Assembly: GCF_900100455.1 (NCBI RefSeq)
Contig: NZ_FNCV01000001.1
Coordinates: forward strand, 1 to 64,000
Source: Roseospirillum parvum
Lineage (GTDB): Bacteria > Pseudomonadota > Alphaproteobacteria > Rhodospirillales > Rhodospirillaceae
DNA: 64,000 nt
Reading direction: 5' to 3'
Below, in pieces: positions 52,116 to 61,152 of this stretch. The notes beneath the pieces are model-generated. The model had not been told where the DNA came from. It searched no databases and saw only the letters and a list, made by a program, of their open reading frames with translations. The position numbers and the translations under genes were made by a program. Within the stretch, counting starts at the first letter, position 1. Each line of letters opens with the position of its first letter.

Positions 52116-54431
52116 TCAGGCGGCGACCACGAAGCGGGCCATCACCTTCTTGGCGCCGCCTTTCTCGAACTGGATGTCGAGCTTGCCGCCCTCGGCCCGG
52201 GTCACCGTGCCGTAGCCGAACTTGTCGTGGAACACCCGCTGCCCGGGGCTGAAGGCGGCCTCGCCATCCGGCGCGGCCGGTCGCGTGGCCGGCGGCGTGG
52301 GGGTGGGCCGCTCGATGTGGCGGTCGGGTTTCGGGCGGGCCCAACTCGGCCCATCCCAGCCCAGTCCCGAGCCGCCGCCGAAGCTGCCAGCCCGCCCGCC
52401 GGAGAGGCCCTTGGCCCCCTCGCGGACCACATGGGCGTCGGGCAGCTCGTCCAGGAAGCGGCTGGGCAGGCAGCTTTGCCACTGGCTGAACAGGCGGCGG
52501 TTGGCGGCGTGGCTGATGGTCACCCGGCGGCGGGCCCGGGTCAGGCCGACGTAGGCCAGCCGGCGCTCTTCCTCGAGGCCCTTGAGGCCCTCCTGATCGA
52601 GCGCCCGGCGGTGGGGGAACAACTCTTCCTCCCAGCCGGCCAGGAAGACCAGCTCGAACTCCAGCCCCTTGGCGCCGTGCAGGGTCATCAGGGTGACCCG
52701 GTCGCCGAGCGCGGCTTCCTCGTTCTCCATGACCAGGCTGACGTGTTCGAGGAAGGTTTCCAGGCTCTCGAAGTCCTCCAGCGCCGTGCACAGTTCGCGC
52801 AGGTTGTCGACCCGGCCCGGGGCCTGGGGGTCGGGGTCGGCGCGCCACATGTCGATCAGGCCCGACTCCTTCAGCACCCGGGACATCAGCTCGCCCGGCG
52901 GGGTCTCGGCGGCGACCTCCCGCCAGCCGGCGATCTGCTGAAGGAAGCCGTCCAGGGCCTTGGCGGCGCGCGGTTTCAGCTCGTCGCTGCCCAGCACCTC
53001 GGTGGCGGCGGCGGACAGTGACAGGCCGCCGGCCCGGGCCAGTTGGTGCAGCGTCTTGAGGGTGGCGTCGCCGATCCCCCGGCGCGGCTTGTTGACGATG
53101 CGCTCGAAGGCCATGTCGTCGTCGGCCTGGGCGATCAGGCGCAGATAGGCCACCGCGTCGCGGATCTCCAGGCGCTCGTAGAAGCGCGGCCCGCCGACCA
53201 CCCGGTAGGGCAGGCCGGTGGTCATCAGGCGCTCTTCGAACTCGCGGGTCTGGGCCCCGGTGCGGACCAGGATGGCGGCGTCGGACAGCCGGCCGCCATC
53301 GCGCTGGTGGGCGATCAGATCCTCGGCGACGACGCGGGCCTCCTCCTCGCCGTCCCACACGGCGCGCACGCGCAACCGCTCGCCCAGCGCGTCATCGTCG
53401 CCCTGGGAGGCGCTCTGGGGGGCGTGGCCGCTTTTCAGGGTCTTGCCCAAGCGGTCGCGGTTGTTGGCGATGAGCTCCGAGGCGGCGGCCAGGATGCGCG
53501 GCGTGGAGCGGTAGTTGCGCTCCAGGCGGATGACGTTGGCGCCGGGGAAGTCCTGCTCGAAGCGCAGGATGTTGCCCACCTCGGCGCCGCGCCAGGAGTA
53601 GATGGACTGGTCGTCGTCGCCCACGCAGCACAGGTTGCGATGCCCCTGGGCGAGCAGCCTGAGCCACAGGTACTGGGCCACGTTGGTGTCCTGGTACTCG
53701 TCGACCAGGATGTAGCGCAGGCGCTGCTGATAGGGCTGGAGGGCTTCCTCGGGGTGGCTCTTGAAGACGGTCAGGCAGTGCAGCAGAAGGTCGCCGAAGT
53801 CGCAGGTGTTGAGGGTTTTCAGGCGCTCCTGATAGGGCCCGTAGAGGCGGTGGGCAAAGCCGTCCATGGCGCCGCGATCAGAGGTCGGCACCGCCTCCGG
53901 GGTCAGGCCGCGATCCTTCCAGCGCTGGATGCAGCCCATCAGGGCCGGCGGCGGGCTGCGCTTGGGGTCCAGGTTGGCGGCCTGCATGAGCTGCTTCAGA
54001 AGCCGCAACTGGTCGTCGGCGTCGAGGATGGTGAAGTTGCTCTTGAGGTCGACCAGCTCGGCGTGGCGACGCAAAAGGCGCGCCCCCAGGGCGTGGAAGG
54101 TGCCCAGCCAAAGCTGCTCGGCCGGTGGGCCAATCAACTCGCCGACCCGTTCCCGCATTTCCCGGGCGGCGCGGTTGGTGAAGGTGACCGCCATGATCTC
54201 CCACGGCCGGGCCAGCCGTTGGTGCAGCAGGTAGGCCAGCCGGGTGGTCAGCACCCGGGTCTTGCCGGTGCCGGCGCCGGACAGCACGAGCAGCGGCCCG
54301 TCGGTGGTCTCCACCGCCTGACGCTGTTCGGGGTTGAGCCCCTCCAGCCACGGCGGCGGCGCCGGCGGGGTGCTGGGCGGGGGCGCCGGGGGAGCCGGCT
54401 GGAAGCTGGACAGATCGAAGGGGTCGCTCAT
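52116..54431 (-). CDS. uvrD: UvrD/PcrA-type superfamily I DNA helicase
   Basis: 771 residues: Walker A SGAGTGKTRVLT near residue 50, motif Ia FTNRAAREM, motif II VDEYQDTN, motif III GDDDQSIYSWRGA, motif IV YRSTPRIL, motif V/VI MTLHGAKGLEF and YVGLTRARRRVTI. A Pro/Gly-rich linker leads to a Tudor-like C-terminal domain (GQRVFHDKFGYGTVTRAEGGKL) that binds RNA polymerase in PcrA/UvrD. It acts in nucleotide-excision repair and removal of stalled polymerases. Confidence 0.93.
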   Translation of the reverse strand: MSDPFDLSSFQPAPPAPPPSTPPAPPPWLEGLNPEQRQAVETTDGPLLVLSGAGTGKTRVLTTRLAYLLHQRLARPWEIMAVTFTNRAAREMRERVGELIGPPAEQLWLGTFHALGARLLRRHAELVDLKSNFTILDADDQLRLLKQLMQAANLDPKRSPPPALMGCIQRWKDRGLTPEAVPTSDRGAMDGFAHRLYGPYQERLKTLNTCDFGDLLLHCLTVFKSHPEEALQPYQQRLRYILVDEYQDTNVAQYLWLRLLAQGHRNLCCVGDDDQSIYSWRGAEVGNILRFEQDFPGANVIRLERNYRSTPRILAAASELIANNRDRLGKTLKSGHAPQSASQGDDDALGERLRVRAVWDGEEEARVVAEDLIAHQRDGGRLSDAAILVRTGAQTREFEERLMTTGLPYRVVGGPRFYERLEIRDAVAYLRLIAQADDDMAFERIVNKPRRGIGDATLKTLHQLARAGGLSLSAAATEVLGSDELKPRAAKALDGFLQQIAGWREVAAETPPGELMSRVLKESGLIDMWRADPDPQAPGRVDNLRELCTALEDFESLETFLEHVSLVMENEEAALGDRVTLMTLHGAKGLEFELVFLAGWEEELFPHRRALDQEGLKGLEEERRLAYVGLTRARRRVTISHAANRRLFSQWQSCLPSRFLDELPDAHVVREGAKGLSGGRAGSFGGGSGLGWDGPSWARPKPDRHIERPTPTPPATRPAAPDGEAAFSPGQRVFHDKFGYGTVTRAEGGKLDIQFEKGGAKKVMARFVVAA

Positions 54432-54492
54432 GCCCCACAATATATCGGGGGCAGGGGGCGGGAACCACCCTCCAGATATGGCGGAAGGAGGG

Positions 54493-55356
54493 TCAGGAGC
54501 CCTGGCGCAAGACCTCGTAGTCGGCCAGTACGGCGTCCAGCCGGGCCTGGCCCTGGGCCACCGTCTCGCCGGCCGCCAGCATGGCGCGTTCGACCCCCAC
54601 CGGGTCGAGCCGCCCGGCGGCCAACCCCTCGGCCAACTCCTCGTAGCTGTCCAGGCCCTCGGCCACCATGTCGCGGGCCAGGCCGAGGCGTTCGCCAAGC
54701 CGGATCACCTGGGGCAGGGCCGGGTGGTCGGCGGCCAGACCCAGCACCAGGTCCTGGAAGCGGACCTGCAATTCGCCGATTCGTCGGTGCAGGCGGCGGG
54801 CTCCCTGGCGCTCGGCGTCGAGCCGCCCGCTCAGGCCGGGGTCGCGGGCCGCGAGTTGGGGGGGCGGTTCGGCCTGGGGAGGCGGTTCGGCGGCCGGTTC
54901 GGCGGCGTGTTGGGGGGGCGGCGGCGACAGGGGCAGGCCGACCGGTCCCGGGGTGGGCGGGGTGGAGGGGTGGGACAGGCGGGCCGAGAGGTCCCGCTGC
55001 GCCGCCTGGGCCGCCTCCCGGGCCTCCACCGCCTGCCGCCAGGCCGCCTCCAGGGCCGTGAGATAGGCCGTGTCGCCCTCGGCCCGCGCCGTCGCGACGG
55101 TGGTGGCCAGGGTGTCCAGGGTGGCCTGGGTGCGGGCCACCGCGCGCCCCAGCCGACCGAGCACCGGATGGTCCGGGCCGAGGGCGTCGCGGGCCGCGTC
55201 GTGGCGCGCCTGAAGGCGGCTCAACTGGGCCGTCATGTCGCTTTCCAGGTCGTGATGAACCTGACGCAGCAGGGCGCTTTCCGCCCGCGCCACGGGGGCG
55301 GTCAGGCCCAGGGCGAGGGCCAGCACGGCAACGGCGAGCAGTGGACGGTGGCGCAT
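54493..55356 (-). CDS. Exported coiled-coil protein, unknown function
   Basis: 287 residues from ATG 55356. A signal peptide (LLAVAVLALALGLTAPVARA) precedes a helical, Arg/Gln/Leu-rich region (about 25-125), a Pro-rich linker (PPPPQHAAEPAAEPPPQAEPPP) and a second helical region (about 170-287). No family recognised; a periplasmic structural or scaffold role is possible. It ends 61 bases before the uvrD start. Confidence 0.65.
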   Translation of the reverse strand: MRHRPLLAVAVLALALGLTAPVARAESALLRQVHHDLESDMTAQLSRLQARHDAARDALGPDHPVLGRLGRAVARTQATLDTLATTVATARAEGDTAYLTALEAAWRQAVEAREAAQAAQRDLSARLSHPSTPPTPGPVGLPLSPPPPQHAAEPAAEPPPQAEPPPQLAARDPGLSGRLDAERQGARRLHRRIGELQVRFQDLVLGLAADHPALPQVIRLGERLGLARDMVAEGLDSYEELAEGLAAGRLDPVGVERAMLAAGETVAQGQARLDAVLADYEVLRQGS

Positions 55357-55802
55357 GGGGATAGCCGACGAAAGGCAGCGGAAGGGACGCCGGGTGGCCG
55401 CGCGGGGCCCCCGTCGGCTCCACAAATGCCTTTTCCGTGGGGAGCGTCAAGGGGGAGTACCATCTTACCGATGGCGGTTTTCTGGGCAGTCGGGCCCGGT
55501 TGCCCAAACAAGTGTCAAAAATTCCCAACAACCTGGTTGACGAAGGGATGGCAACTCGCGGAACCTGTTTTCCAAGAAAAGGGGGAGTATGGCGGTCGGG
55601 CAGCCCGGGGCAGGGAAACGAACCGGCGGCGCCGCTGTTTCTCCAACCCAGTTTTCCAACCCAGTCGCCGTTTTCGGTTTCCGTCGCCCGGACTGCCGCT
55701 GCCCGCAGTCCCCGACCACAGCCAGCAGGGAGAGCGCAAGCCTTGGCGCCCGAGCCGTCTTTGCCCCCCAGTCCACCGACCGCCTCCCCGATGGGGAGCG
55801 CG
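55357..55802. promoter_or_regulatory. Long leader region upstream of the polyamine transporter operon
   Basis: 446 bases without a supported gene. AAGGGGGAGTA occurs twice (about 55448 and 55579) and TTCCAACCCAGT is directly repeated near 55641-55665. AT-richer stretches at 55500-55530 and 55560-55580 may hold promoters. The region is long for this window, which hints at regulation of the operon. Confidence 0.4.
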
Positions 55803-56912
55803 ATGGACTCCCCGCCCCAGCCCGGCATCCACATCCGCGACATGGTCAAGGTGTTCACCGACGACCAGCAGGGCGAGGTGCGGGCGCTCGACAACGTCAG
55901 CCTGCACATCAGAAGCAACGAGTTCTTCACCCTGCTTGGCCCCTCGGGCTGCGGCAAGACGACGCTGCTTCGGGTCATCGCCGGCTTCGAGCAGCCGAGC
56001 CAGGGCCGCGTGCTGCTGGACGACCTGGACGTGACCGATCAGGCGCCCTATCGCCGGCCGGTCAACACGGTGTTCCAGAGCTACGCCCTGTTCCCCCACA
56101 TGACGGTGGCCGAGAACGTCCGCTTCGGCCTGGAAATGCAGAAGGTGGACCCGGCGGCCGCCGAGCGCCGGGTCGCCGAGATGCTGGAACTGGTCCACCT
56201 GACCGGCATGGAGCGGCGCAAGACGGGGCAGCTTTCCGGCGGCCAGCAGCAGCGCGTGGCGCTGGCCCGGGCGCTGGCCCCGGCGCCCAAGGTGCTGCTG
56301 CTGGACGAGCCGCTGTCGGCGCTCGACTTCAAGCTGCGCAAGGGCATGCAGATCGAGCTGAAGCGCCTGCAGCAGGAAACCGGCATCACCTTCGTCTTCG
56401 TCACCCACGACCAGGAAGAGGCGCTGACCATGAGCGACCGGGTGGCCGTGATGAAGAGCGGCAAGGTGTTGCAGATCGGAACGCCAGAGGAGATCTACCG
56501 CCATCCGGTGGAACGCTTCGTGGCCGACTTCATCGGCGAGACCAACTTCCTGCCCGCCACCCTGAGCACCGAGGGCCACCCGGCGGTTTTCACCGTGGGC
56601 AATGCCGGCGGCTTCACGGTGCGCGCCGAGGCCTCCCAGCTCGACCAGCGCCAGGGCAGCCAGGTCACCCTGGCGGTCCGCCCGGAGCGCACCTTCCTGG
56701 ACCCCGCCGGTCACGGCGAGGGGCTGAGCGGGCGGGTCGAGACGGTGGTCTATTTCGGCACCGACACCCTGTACCATGTAAGGGTCGATGGCCTCGAGGC
56801 GCCGCTGACGGCGCGCATCCAGAACCGCGACAACCACGCCCCGGACATCGACGAAGGGGCCGAGGTGCGCATCACCTTCCCGGACGACGCCGTCCAGGTG
56901 CTGAAGGACTGA
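55803..56912 (+). CDS. potA: Spermidine/putrescine ABC transporter ATPase (PotA/PotG type)
   Basis: 369 residues. ATPase domain: [54 protein letters not shown] and [15 protein letters not shown]; a C-terminal TOBE/OB region (from about 290) has [10 protein letters not shown]. This is the polyamine importer type. ATG 55803 has GGGGAG just upstream; ATG 55791 is an alternative four codons earlier. First gene of potA-potH-potI-potF. Confidence 0.9.
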   Translation: MDSPPQPGIHIRDMVKVFTDDQQGEVRALDNVSLHIRSNEFFTLLGPSGCGKTTLLRVIAGFEQPSQGRVLLDDLDVTDQAPYRRPVNTVFQSYALFPHMTVAENVRFGLEMQKVDPAAAERRVAEMLELVHLTGMERRKTGQLSGGQQQRVALARALAPAPKVLLLDEPLSALDFKLRKGMQIELKRLQQETGITFVFVTHDQEEALTMSDRVAVMKSGKVLQIGTPEEIYRHPVERFVADFIGETNFLPATLSTEGHPAVFTVGNAGGFTVRAEASQLDQRQGSQVTLAVRPERTFLDPAGHGEGLSGRVETVVYFGTDTLYHVRVDGLEAPLTARIQNRDNHAPDIDEGAEVRITFPDDAVQVLKD

Positions 56913-56920
56913 GGAAGCCC

Positions 56921-57823
56921 ATGCTGCTCGACCTGCCGCGCCGCTCGCCGGCCGTCGCCCGGCTTCTGCTGATCGGGCCCGGCATCGCCGTGATCGGCCT
57001 GTTCATGCTGATCCCGCTCGGCCTGATGGCCTATGTCTCGTTCCTCGACCGCGGTGCCTACGGCGGCGTGGTCTGGGACCAGCACACCGTCGAGGCCTAC
57101 ACCTCGTTTCTCTTCGAGCGCAACCTGGACGACAGCCTGACCTTCAACACCGACTATCTGCAAATCTACCTGCGCTCGTTCCTGCTCTCGCTGTCGACCA
57201 CCCTGATCGCCCTTCTGGTCGGCTTTCCGGTGGCGCTTTACATGTCGCTGGCCCCGGCCAAGTGGCGCAACCTCTTGGTGTTCCTGGTCACGGTGCCCTT
57301 CTGGACCAACCTTCTGGTGCGCAACTACGCCTGGATCCTGCTGTTGCGCACCAACGGGCTGATCGACCAGTGGGCGGCCGGCCTGGGCCTGATCGGGCCC
57401 GGGGAGTCGGTCTCCATCCTCTACACCCCGTGGGCCATCACCATCGGCCTGACCTACAGCTTCATGCCCTTCATGGTGCTGCCCATCTACGCCAGCCTGG
57501 AAAAGCTCGACTTCCGGCTGGTCGAGGCGGCCTACGACCTGGGCGCCACCCGCCTCAAGGCCCTGGCCCGGGTGATCGTGCCCTTGAGCCTGCCCGGCAT
57601 CGCGGCGGGCTCCATCCTGGTCTTCATTCCCAGCCTCGGCAGCTACGTGACGCCGGAGCTGTTGGGGGGCTCCAAGGGCCTGATGATCGGCAACCTGATC
57701 CAGCTTCAGTTCGCCGCCTCGCGCAACTGGCCGTTCGGGGCCGCGCTGGCCTTCACCCTGCTGGCCATGGTGCTGATCGCCATGGTGCTCTACCTCACCC
57801 GCTTCCGCAAACTGCCGGAATAG
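56921..57823 (+). CDS. potH: Polyamine ABC transporter permease (PotH/PotB type)
   Basis: 300 residues, six membrane helices. VPFWTNLLVRNYAWILLLRTNGLI is the characteristic PotB/PotH segment; the ATPase-contacting EAA loop is VEAAYDLGATRLKALARVIVPLSLPG. Eight bases after potA. Confidence 0.9.
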   Translation: MLLDLPRRSPAVARLLLIGPGIAVIGLFMLIPLGLMAYVSFLDRGAYGGVVWDQHTVEAYTSFLFERNLDDSLTFNTDYLQIYLRSFLLSLSTTLIALLVGFPVALYMSLAPAKWRNLLVFLVTVPFWTNLLVRNYAWILLLRTNGLIDQWAAGLGLIGPGESVSILYTPWAITIGLTYSFMPFMVLPIYASLEKLDFRLVEAAYDLGATRLKALARVIVPLSLPGIAAGSILVFIPSLGSYVTPELLGGSKGLMIGNLIQLQFAASRNWPFGAALAFTLLAMVLIAMVLYLTRFRKLPE

Positions 57824-57838
57824 GGAGGGAGATCGCGC

Positions 57839-58618
57839 ATGGACATCCGTCGCTTCCCGGGCACCCGGCCCATCGCCTGGCTGTTTTTCGCCTACCTTTA
57901 TGTGCCGATCCTCATCCTGATCGTGCTGTCCTTCAACGCCAACCGGACGGCCACCATCTGGACCGGCTTCTCGCTCGACTGGTATCGGGCGGTCCTGAGC
58001 AACAACGACATCCTCTCGGCGGCCGAGAACTCGCTGATCGTCGCCGGCGCGGCCACCCTGGCCAGCACCCTGCTCGCCACCCTGGGCGCGGTGGGCATGG
58101 CGCGGCGGCGCTTCAAGGGCCAGTCGGCGGTCTCCGCCGTGCTTGCCCTGCCGCTGGTGGTGCCGGAGATCGTCACCGCCGTGGCGACCCTGCTGTTCTT
58201 CATCCTGGTCGGCCTGAAGCTGAGCCTGGTCACCGTCATCATCGCCCACACGGTGTTCTGCATCCCCTTCGCCTACCTGCCCATCCGGGCCCGCATCGAG
58301 GGGCTGGACCCCAGCCTGGGCGAGGCGGCGGCCGACCTTTACGCCAACGAACTGGTGGCCTTCCGGCGGATCACCCTGCCCCTGCTGTGGCCGGGCATCC
58401 TGTCCGGGGCGATCCTCGCCTTCATCATCTCGCTGGATGATTTCGTCATCACCTACTTCGTCGCCGGGCCTGGGGCGACCACGCTGCCGATCTACATCTT
58501 CGGTTCCATCCGCATGGGCATCAGCCCGGAGGTCAACGCCATCTCCGCCTTGATGCTCTTCATCTCGATCCTCTTCGTCTCCCTGTCCCATATCCTGGGT
58601 CGGGTGACCAACCGTTGA
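57839..58618 (+). CDS. potI: Polyamine ABC transporter permease (PotI/PotC type)
   Basis: 259 residues, six membrane helices: YVPILILIVLSFNANRTATIWTGFSLDWY at the start, EAAADLYANELVAFRRITLPLLWPG (EAA loop) and SLDDFVITYFVAGPGATTLPIYIF, which is diagnostic of PotC/PotI. It completes the membrane channel with PotH. Confidence 0.92.
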   Translation: MDIRRFPGTRPIAWLFFAYLYVPILILIVLSFNANRTATIWTGFSLDWYRAVLSNNDILSAAENSLIVAGAATLASTLLATLGAVGMARRRFKGQSAVSAVLALPLVVPEIVTAVATLLFFILVGLKLSLVTVIIAHTVFCIPFAYLPIRARIEGLDPSLGEAAADLYANELVAFRRITLPLLWPGILSGAILAFIISLDDFVITYFVAGPGATTLPIYIFGSIRMGISPEVNAISALMLFISILFVSLSHILGRVTNR

Positions 58619-58690
58619 CCGTGCCCTGGCGGGCGATGCGCGCCCGCCGGACCGTTTCGCACCCACCATCCCCAAGGGAGTGCCAAGCCG

Positions 58691-59740
58691 ATGACCATCA
58701 AGAAGACGCTGAAGACCACCCTGGCCGCGTTGGCCCTGGTCGCCGTCGCCGCCCCGGCCCAGGCCGACGGCGAGCTGTTCATCTACAACTGGTCCAACTA
58801 CATCCCGCCCGACCTTCTGAAGCGCTTCGAGGCGGAGACCGGCATCGACGTCACCCTGGATGTCTACGATTCCAACGAAACCATGCTGGCCAAGCTGCAG
58901 GCCGGGGCGACCGGCTACGACATCATCGTGCCCAGCGACTACATCGTGCCGCGCCTGATCGAGGAAGGCATCATCCAGGCCATCAACACCAAGAGCATGG
59001 AGAACGTCGGCAACGTCCGCCCGGCCTTCCAGAGCCCCTACTACGATCCCGACCTGGAATACACCGCGCCCTACATGTGGGGCACCACCGGCTACAGCTA
59101 CGACGCCGACCGGGTGCCGGGCGGCGAGGTCGAGGACTCCTGGGGCCCCTTCTTCAAGCCGGCCGAGGAGTTGAAGGGCCAGGTGGTGGCGCTCAATGAC
59201 GTCAGCGAGCTCTACACCGCCGCCGCCTACTATCTGGGCTACGGGCGCTGCACCGAAAGCGCCACCGAGGCCCAGGACATCCTCAACCTGCTGCTGGCCC
59301 AGAAGCCTTACCTCGCCATGTACCAGTCCGACGGCACCATCGAGCGCATGATCGCCGGCGAGGTCATCATGCACCAGCAGTGGAACGGCGCCGCCCACCG
59401 CACCAAGATGGAGCGCCCCAGCGTGACCTTCGTCTACCCGCGCGAGGGCGTGCCCTACTGGGCCGACAACCTGGCCGTCCCCACCGGGGCCCGCAACCCG
59501 GACAACGCCAAGGTGTTCATCAACTGGATGATGGCGCCCCAGAACGCCGCCGAGGTTTCCAACTACACCGGCTACATGAACGCCATCGACGGCTCGGGCG
59601 AGTTCCTGGACGAGGCGCTGAAGGCCGATCCGGCGGTCAACACGCCCCCTGAGTACCAGGATCGCCTGCGCGCCAACACCCCGTGCTCGGCCAAGGCCAT
59701 CGACCTGCGCGACAAGGTGTGGACCAAGCTCAAGAAGTAA
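58691..59740 (+). CDS. potF: Polyamine-binding periplasmic protein (PotD/PotF type)
   Basis: 349 residues with a signal peptide ending at AAPAQA (about 25). It then reads ELFIYNWSNYIPPDLLKRFEAETGIDV, the PotD/PotF hallmark, followed by GYDIIVPSDYIVPRL and MWGTTGYSYDADRV. Acidic and aromatic residues along the cleft bind diamine or triamine. Whether putrescine or spermidine is preferred cannot be told. A strong terminator follows. Confidence 0.92.
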   Translation: MTIKKTLKTTLAALALVAVAAPAQADGELFIYNWSNYIPPDLLKRFEAETGIDVTLDVYDSNETMLAKLQAGATGYDIIVPSDYIVPRLIEEGIIQAINTKSMENVGNVRPAFQSPYYDPDLEYTAPYMWGTTGYSYDADRVPGGEVEDSWGPFFKPAEELKGQVVALNDVSELYTAAAYYLGYGRCTESATEAQDILNLLLAQKPYLAMYQSDGTIERMIAGEVIMHQQWNGAAHRTKMERPSVTFVYPREGVPYWADNLAVPTGARNPDNAKVFINWMMAPQNAAEVSNYTGYMNAIDGSGEFLDEALKADPAVNTPPEYQDRLRANTPCSAKAIDLRDKVWTKLKK

Positions 59741-59768
59741 GGCCCGAAAGCCTTCTTGAGGACACGCG

Positions 59769-59800
59769 CGGGGGCCGGAACGCCAGATGTCCGGCCCCCG
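59769..59800 (+). terminator. Terminator hairpin after potF
   Basis: CGGGGGCCGG (59769-59778) pairs perfectly with CCGGCCCCCG (59791-59800), followed by TTCCCC. Stem strength and position support termination though the T run is short. Confidence 0.65.
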
Positions 59801-59814
59801 TTCCCCTGGAGTTG

Positions 59815-59842
59815 GGTTGCGTGATTTGTGAACCACGCAACC
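59815..59842. other. Second hairpin in the potF-hydrolase gap
   Basis: GGTTGCGTG (59815-59823) pairs with CACGCAACC (59834-59842) over ten bases. It lies about 90 bases before the hydrolase start and could be an operator or leader structure. No known riboswitch fold was recognised. Confidence 0.4.
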
Positions 59843-59931
59843 TGATCCAGGTTCTTGATCTTGCCGCAAATCGTCGTCGCGATCCGTTCCGGATCACGCG
59901 GGATTTGCTCCATCCAGCCGAAAGCCCCCCG

Positions 59932-60861
59932 ATGACCGATTCTCCTGCCGATCCGGTGCTCGCCCTGTGGGCGACCAATATCGCCCGCCCGGTGGACAGC
60001 CTCGAAGCCTGGGCCGCCCTGGTCGATGAGCGCCTGGAACAGGCCGCCAAGGCCGGCGCCTGGATGCTGGTCATGCCCGAATACGCCAGCGTCCAATGGC
60101 TCTCCTTCGCCCCCGGCCGACCGCTGCCCATGGCCGCCGAAATCGCCTGGATGGCCGAGCGCGCCGATGCCGCCCTGGCCGCCCTTAAGCCCCTGGTCGA
60201 GCGCCACCACGTGGCCCTGCTGGCCGGCACCCTGCCGGTCGCCGCGCCAAACGGCGGCTACGTCAACCGGGCCCACGTGCTGCTCCCCGGCGGCGCCACC
60301 ATCGCCCAGGACAAGCTTTCCCTGACCCCGGATGAACAGCACGTCGATGGGTGGAACCTGAAGCCGGGCCGCGAGCTGAACCTGTTCCGCTGGCGTGGCC
60401 TGACCTGGGCGGTGACCATCTGCCTGGACGTGGAACAGCCCGATCTGGCGCGCCACCTGCAGGAACAGGGCGTCGATGTGCTGCTGGTCCCCTCGATGAC
60501 CGAAACCCTGGCCGGCTACCACCGTGTCTTCGATTGCGCCAAGGCCCGCGCCGTGGAACTGATGACCTGCGTCGTCGCCTGCGGCACGGTGGGCGATTGC
60601 ACCGCCTTCTCCTCGGGCATCGAAACCAACATCTCCGGCGCCGCCGCCTTCGTGCCCTGCGAACCCACCCTGGGCGATACCGGCCGTTGGGGCACCGCCC
60701 TGCCACCCCGCGCCACCGACCCCGATGACGGCCCCTGCCTGATCACCCCGCCCCTGCCCACCACCATCGCCAGCAGACTGCGCCAGTCGGGAACCGCCGC
60801 CGTCTGGCAAGGCCCCTGGTCGGCCGACCACATCACCATCCGCACCCTGGACCCCCAATGA
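59932..60861 (+). CDS. Nitrilase-superfamily carbon-nitrogen hydrolase
   Basis: 309 residues. The catalytic triad is visible: Glu in VMPEYAS, Lys in AQDKLSLTPDE, Cys in VTICLDVEQPDL. It hydrolyses an amide or nitrile; family members next to polyamine genes include N-carbamoylputrescine amidase, but this sequence is too divergent for a firm substrate call. It lies between the pot operon and an acetylpolyamine-deacetylase-like gene. The stop codon falls inside the left arm of the palindrome at 60855. Confidence 0.8.
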   Translation: MTDSPADPVLALWATNIARPVDSLEAWAALVDERLEQAAKAGAWMLVMPEYASVQWLSFAPGRPLPMAAEIAWMAERADAALAALKPLVERHHVALLAGTLPVAAPNGGYVNRAHVLLPGGATIAQDKLSLTPDEQHVDGWNLKPGRELNLFRWRGLTWAVTICLDVEQPDLARHLQEQGVDVLLVPSMTETLAGYHRVFDCAKARAVELMTCVVACGTVGDCTAFSSGIETNISGAAAFVPCEPTLGDTGRWGTALPPRATDPDDGPCLITPPLPTTIASRLRQSGTAAVWQGPWSADHITIRTLDPQ

Positions 60862-61141
60862 CGCCCACACCAGGGCCCGACGTATGCTGAGCCATAGCAA
60901 AGGGGCGCTGCCCCTTTGGATCCCCGCCGGGGGAGCCAGGGGGCTCCCCCGGACCCCCGCCGCGACTTAAAGTCTGCCAGAGGGGGGTGGGGTGCGCCCG
61001 CGCACCCCACCCCCCTCTGGCAGACTTTGACTCATGGTGGGGTCTGGGGAGGCCTCCCGGCCTCCCCAGCGGGGGTTCAAGGGGGCGGCGCCCCCTTGGT
61101 ATGGTTCAACACACGCCGGGCCCTGGTGTGGGCGTCATTGG
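60855..61141. repeat. 287-bp nested palindromic element with perfect 25-bp terminal inverted repeats (block D)
   Basis: Left end 60855-60879 and right end 61117-61141 are exact 25-base inverted repeats (CCAATGACGCCCACACCAGG...). Within are paired GC-rich arms and a central perfect hairpin with 29-base arms (60969-60997 and 61000-61028). GACTTAAA and TTTGACTCA flank the centre as in block C. The left arm holds the stop of the hydrolase gene; the right arm runs into the ribosome site (GGAGGA) of the next gene. Confidence 0.88.
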
Positions 61142-61152
61142 AGGATCAGGTC

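Noticed and set aside
56750-59869. Very long open frame of over 1000 codons antisense to the pot operon
   Set aside because: High GC leaves few stop codons in shadow frames; composition is His/Gly/Gln/Arg-rich with no family motif, while the other strand encodes a clear transporter.
59815-59931. Riboswitch before the nitrilase-type gene
   Set aside because: Only one simple hairpin is seen; no multi-stem junction or known aptamer sequence.
60916-61152. Earlier in-frame starts for the acetylpolyamine amidohydrolase
   Set aside because: They would translate the palindromic element; GTG 61153 has a good ribosome site and gives the family N-terminus.
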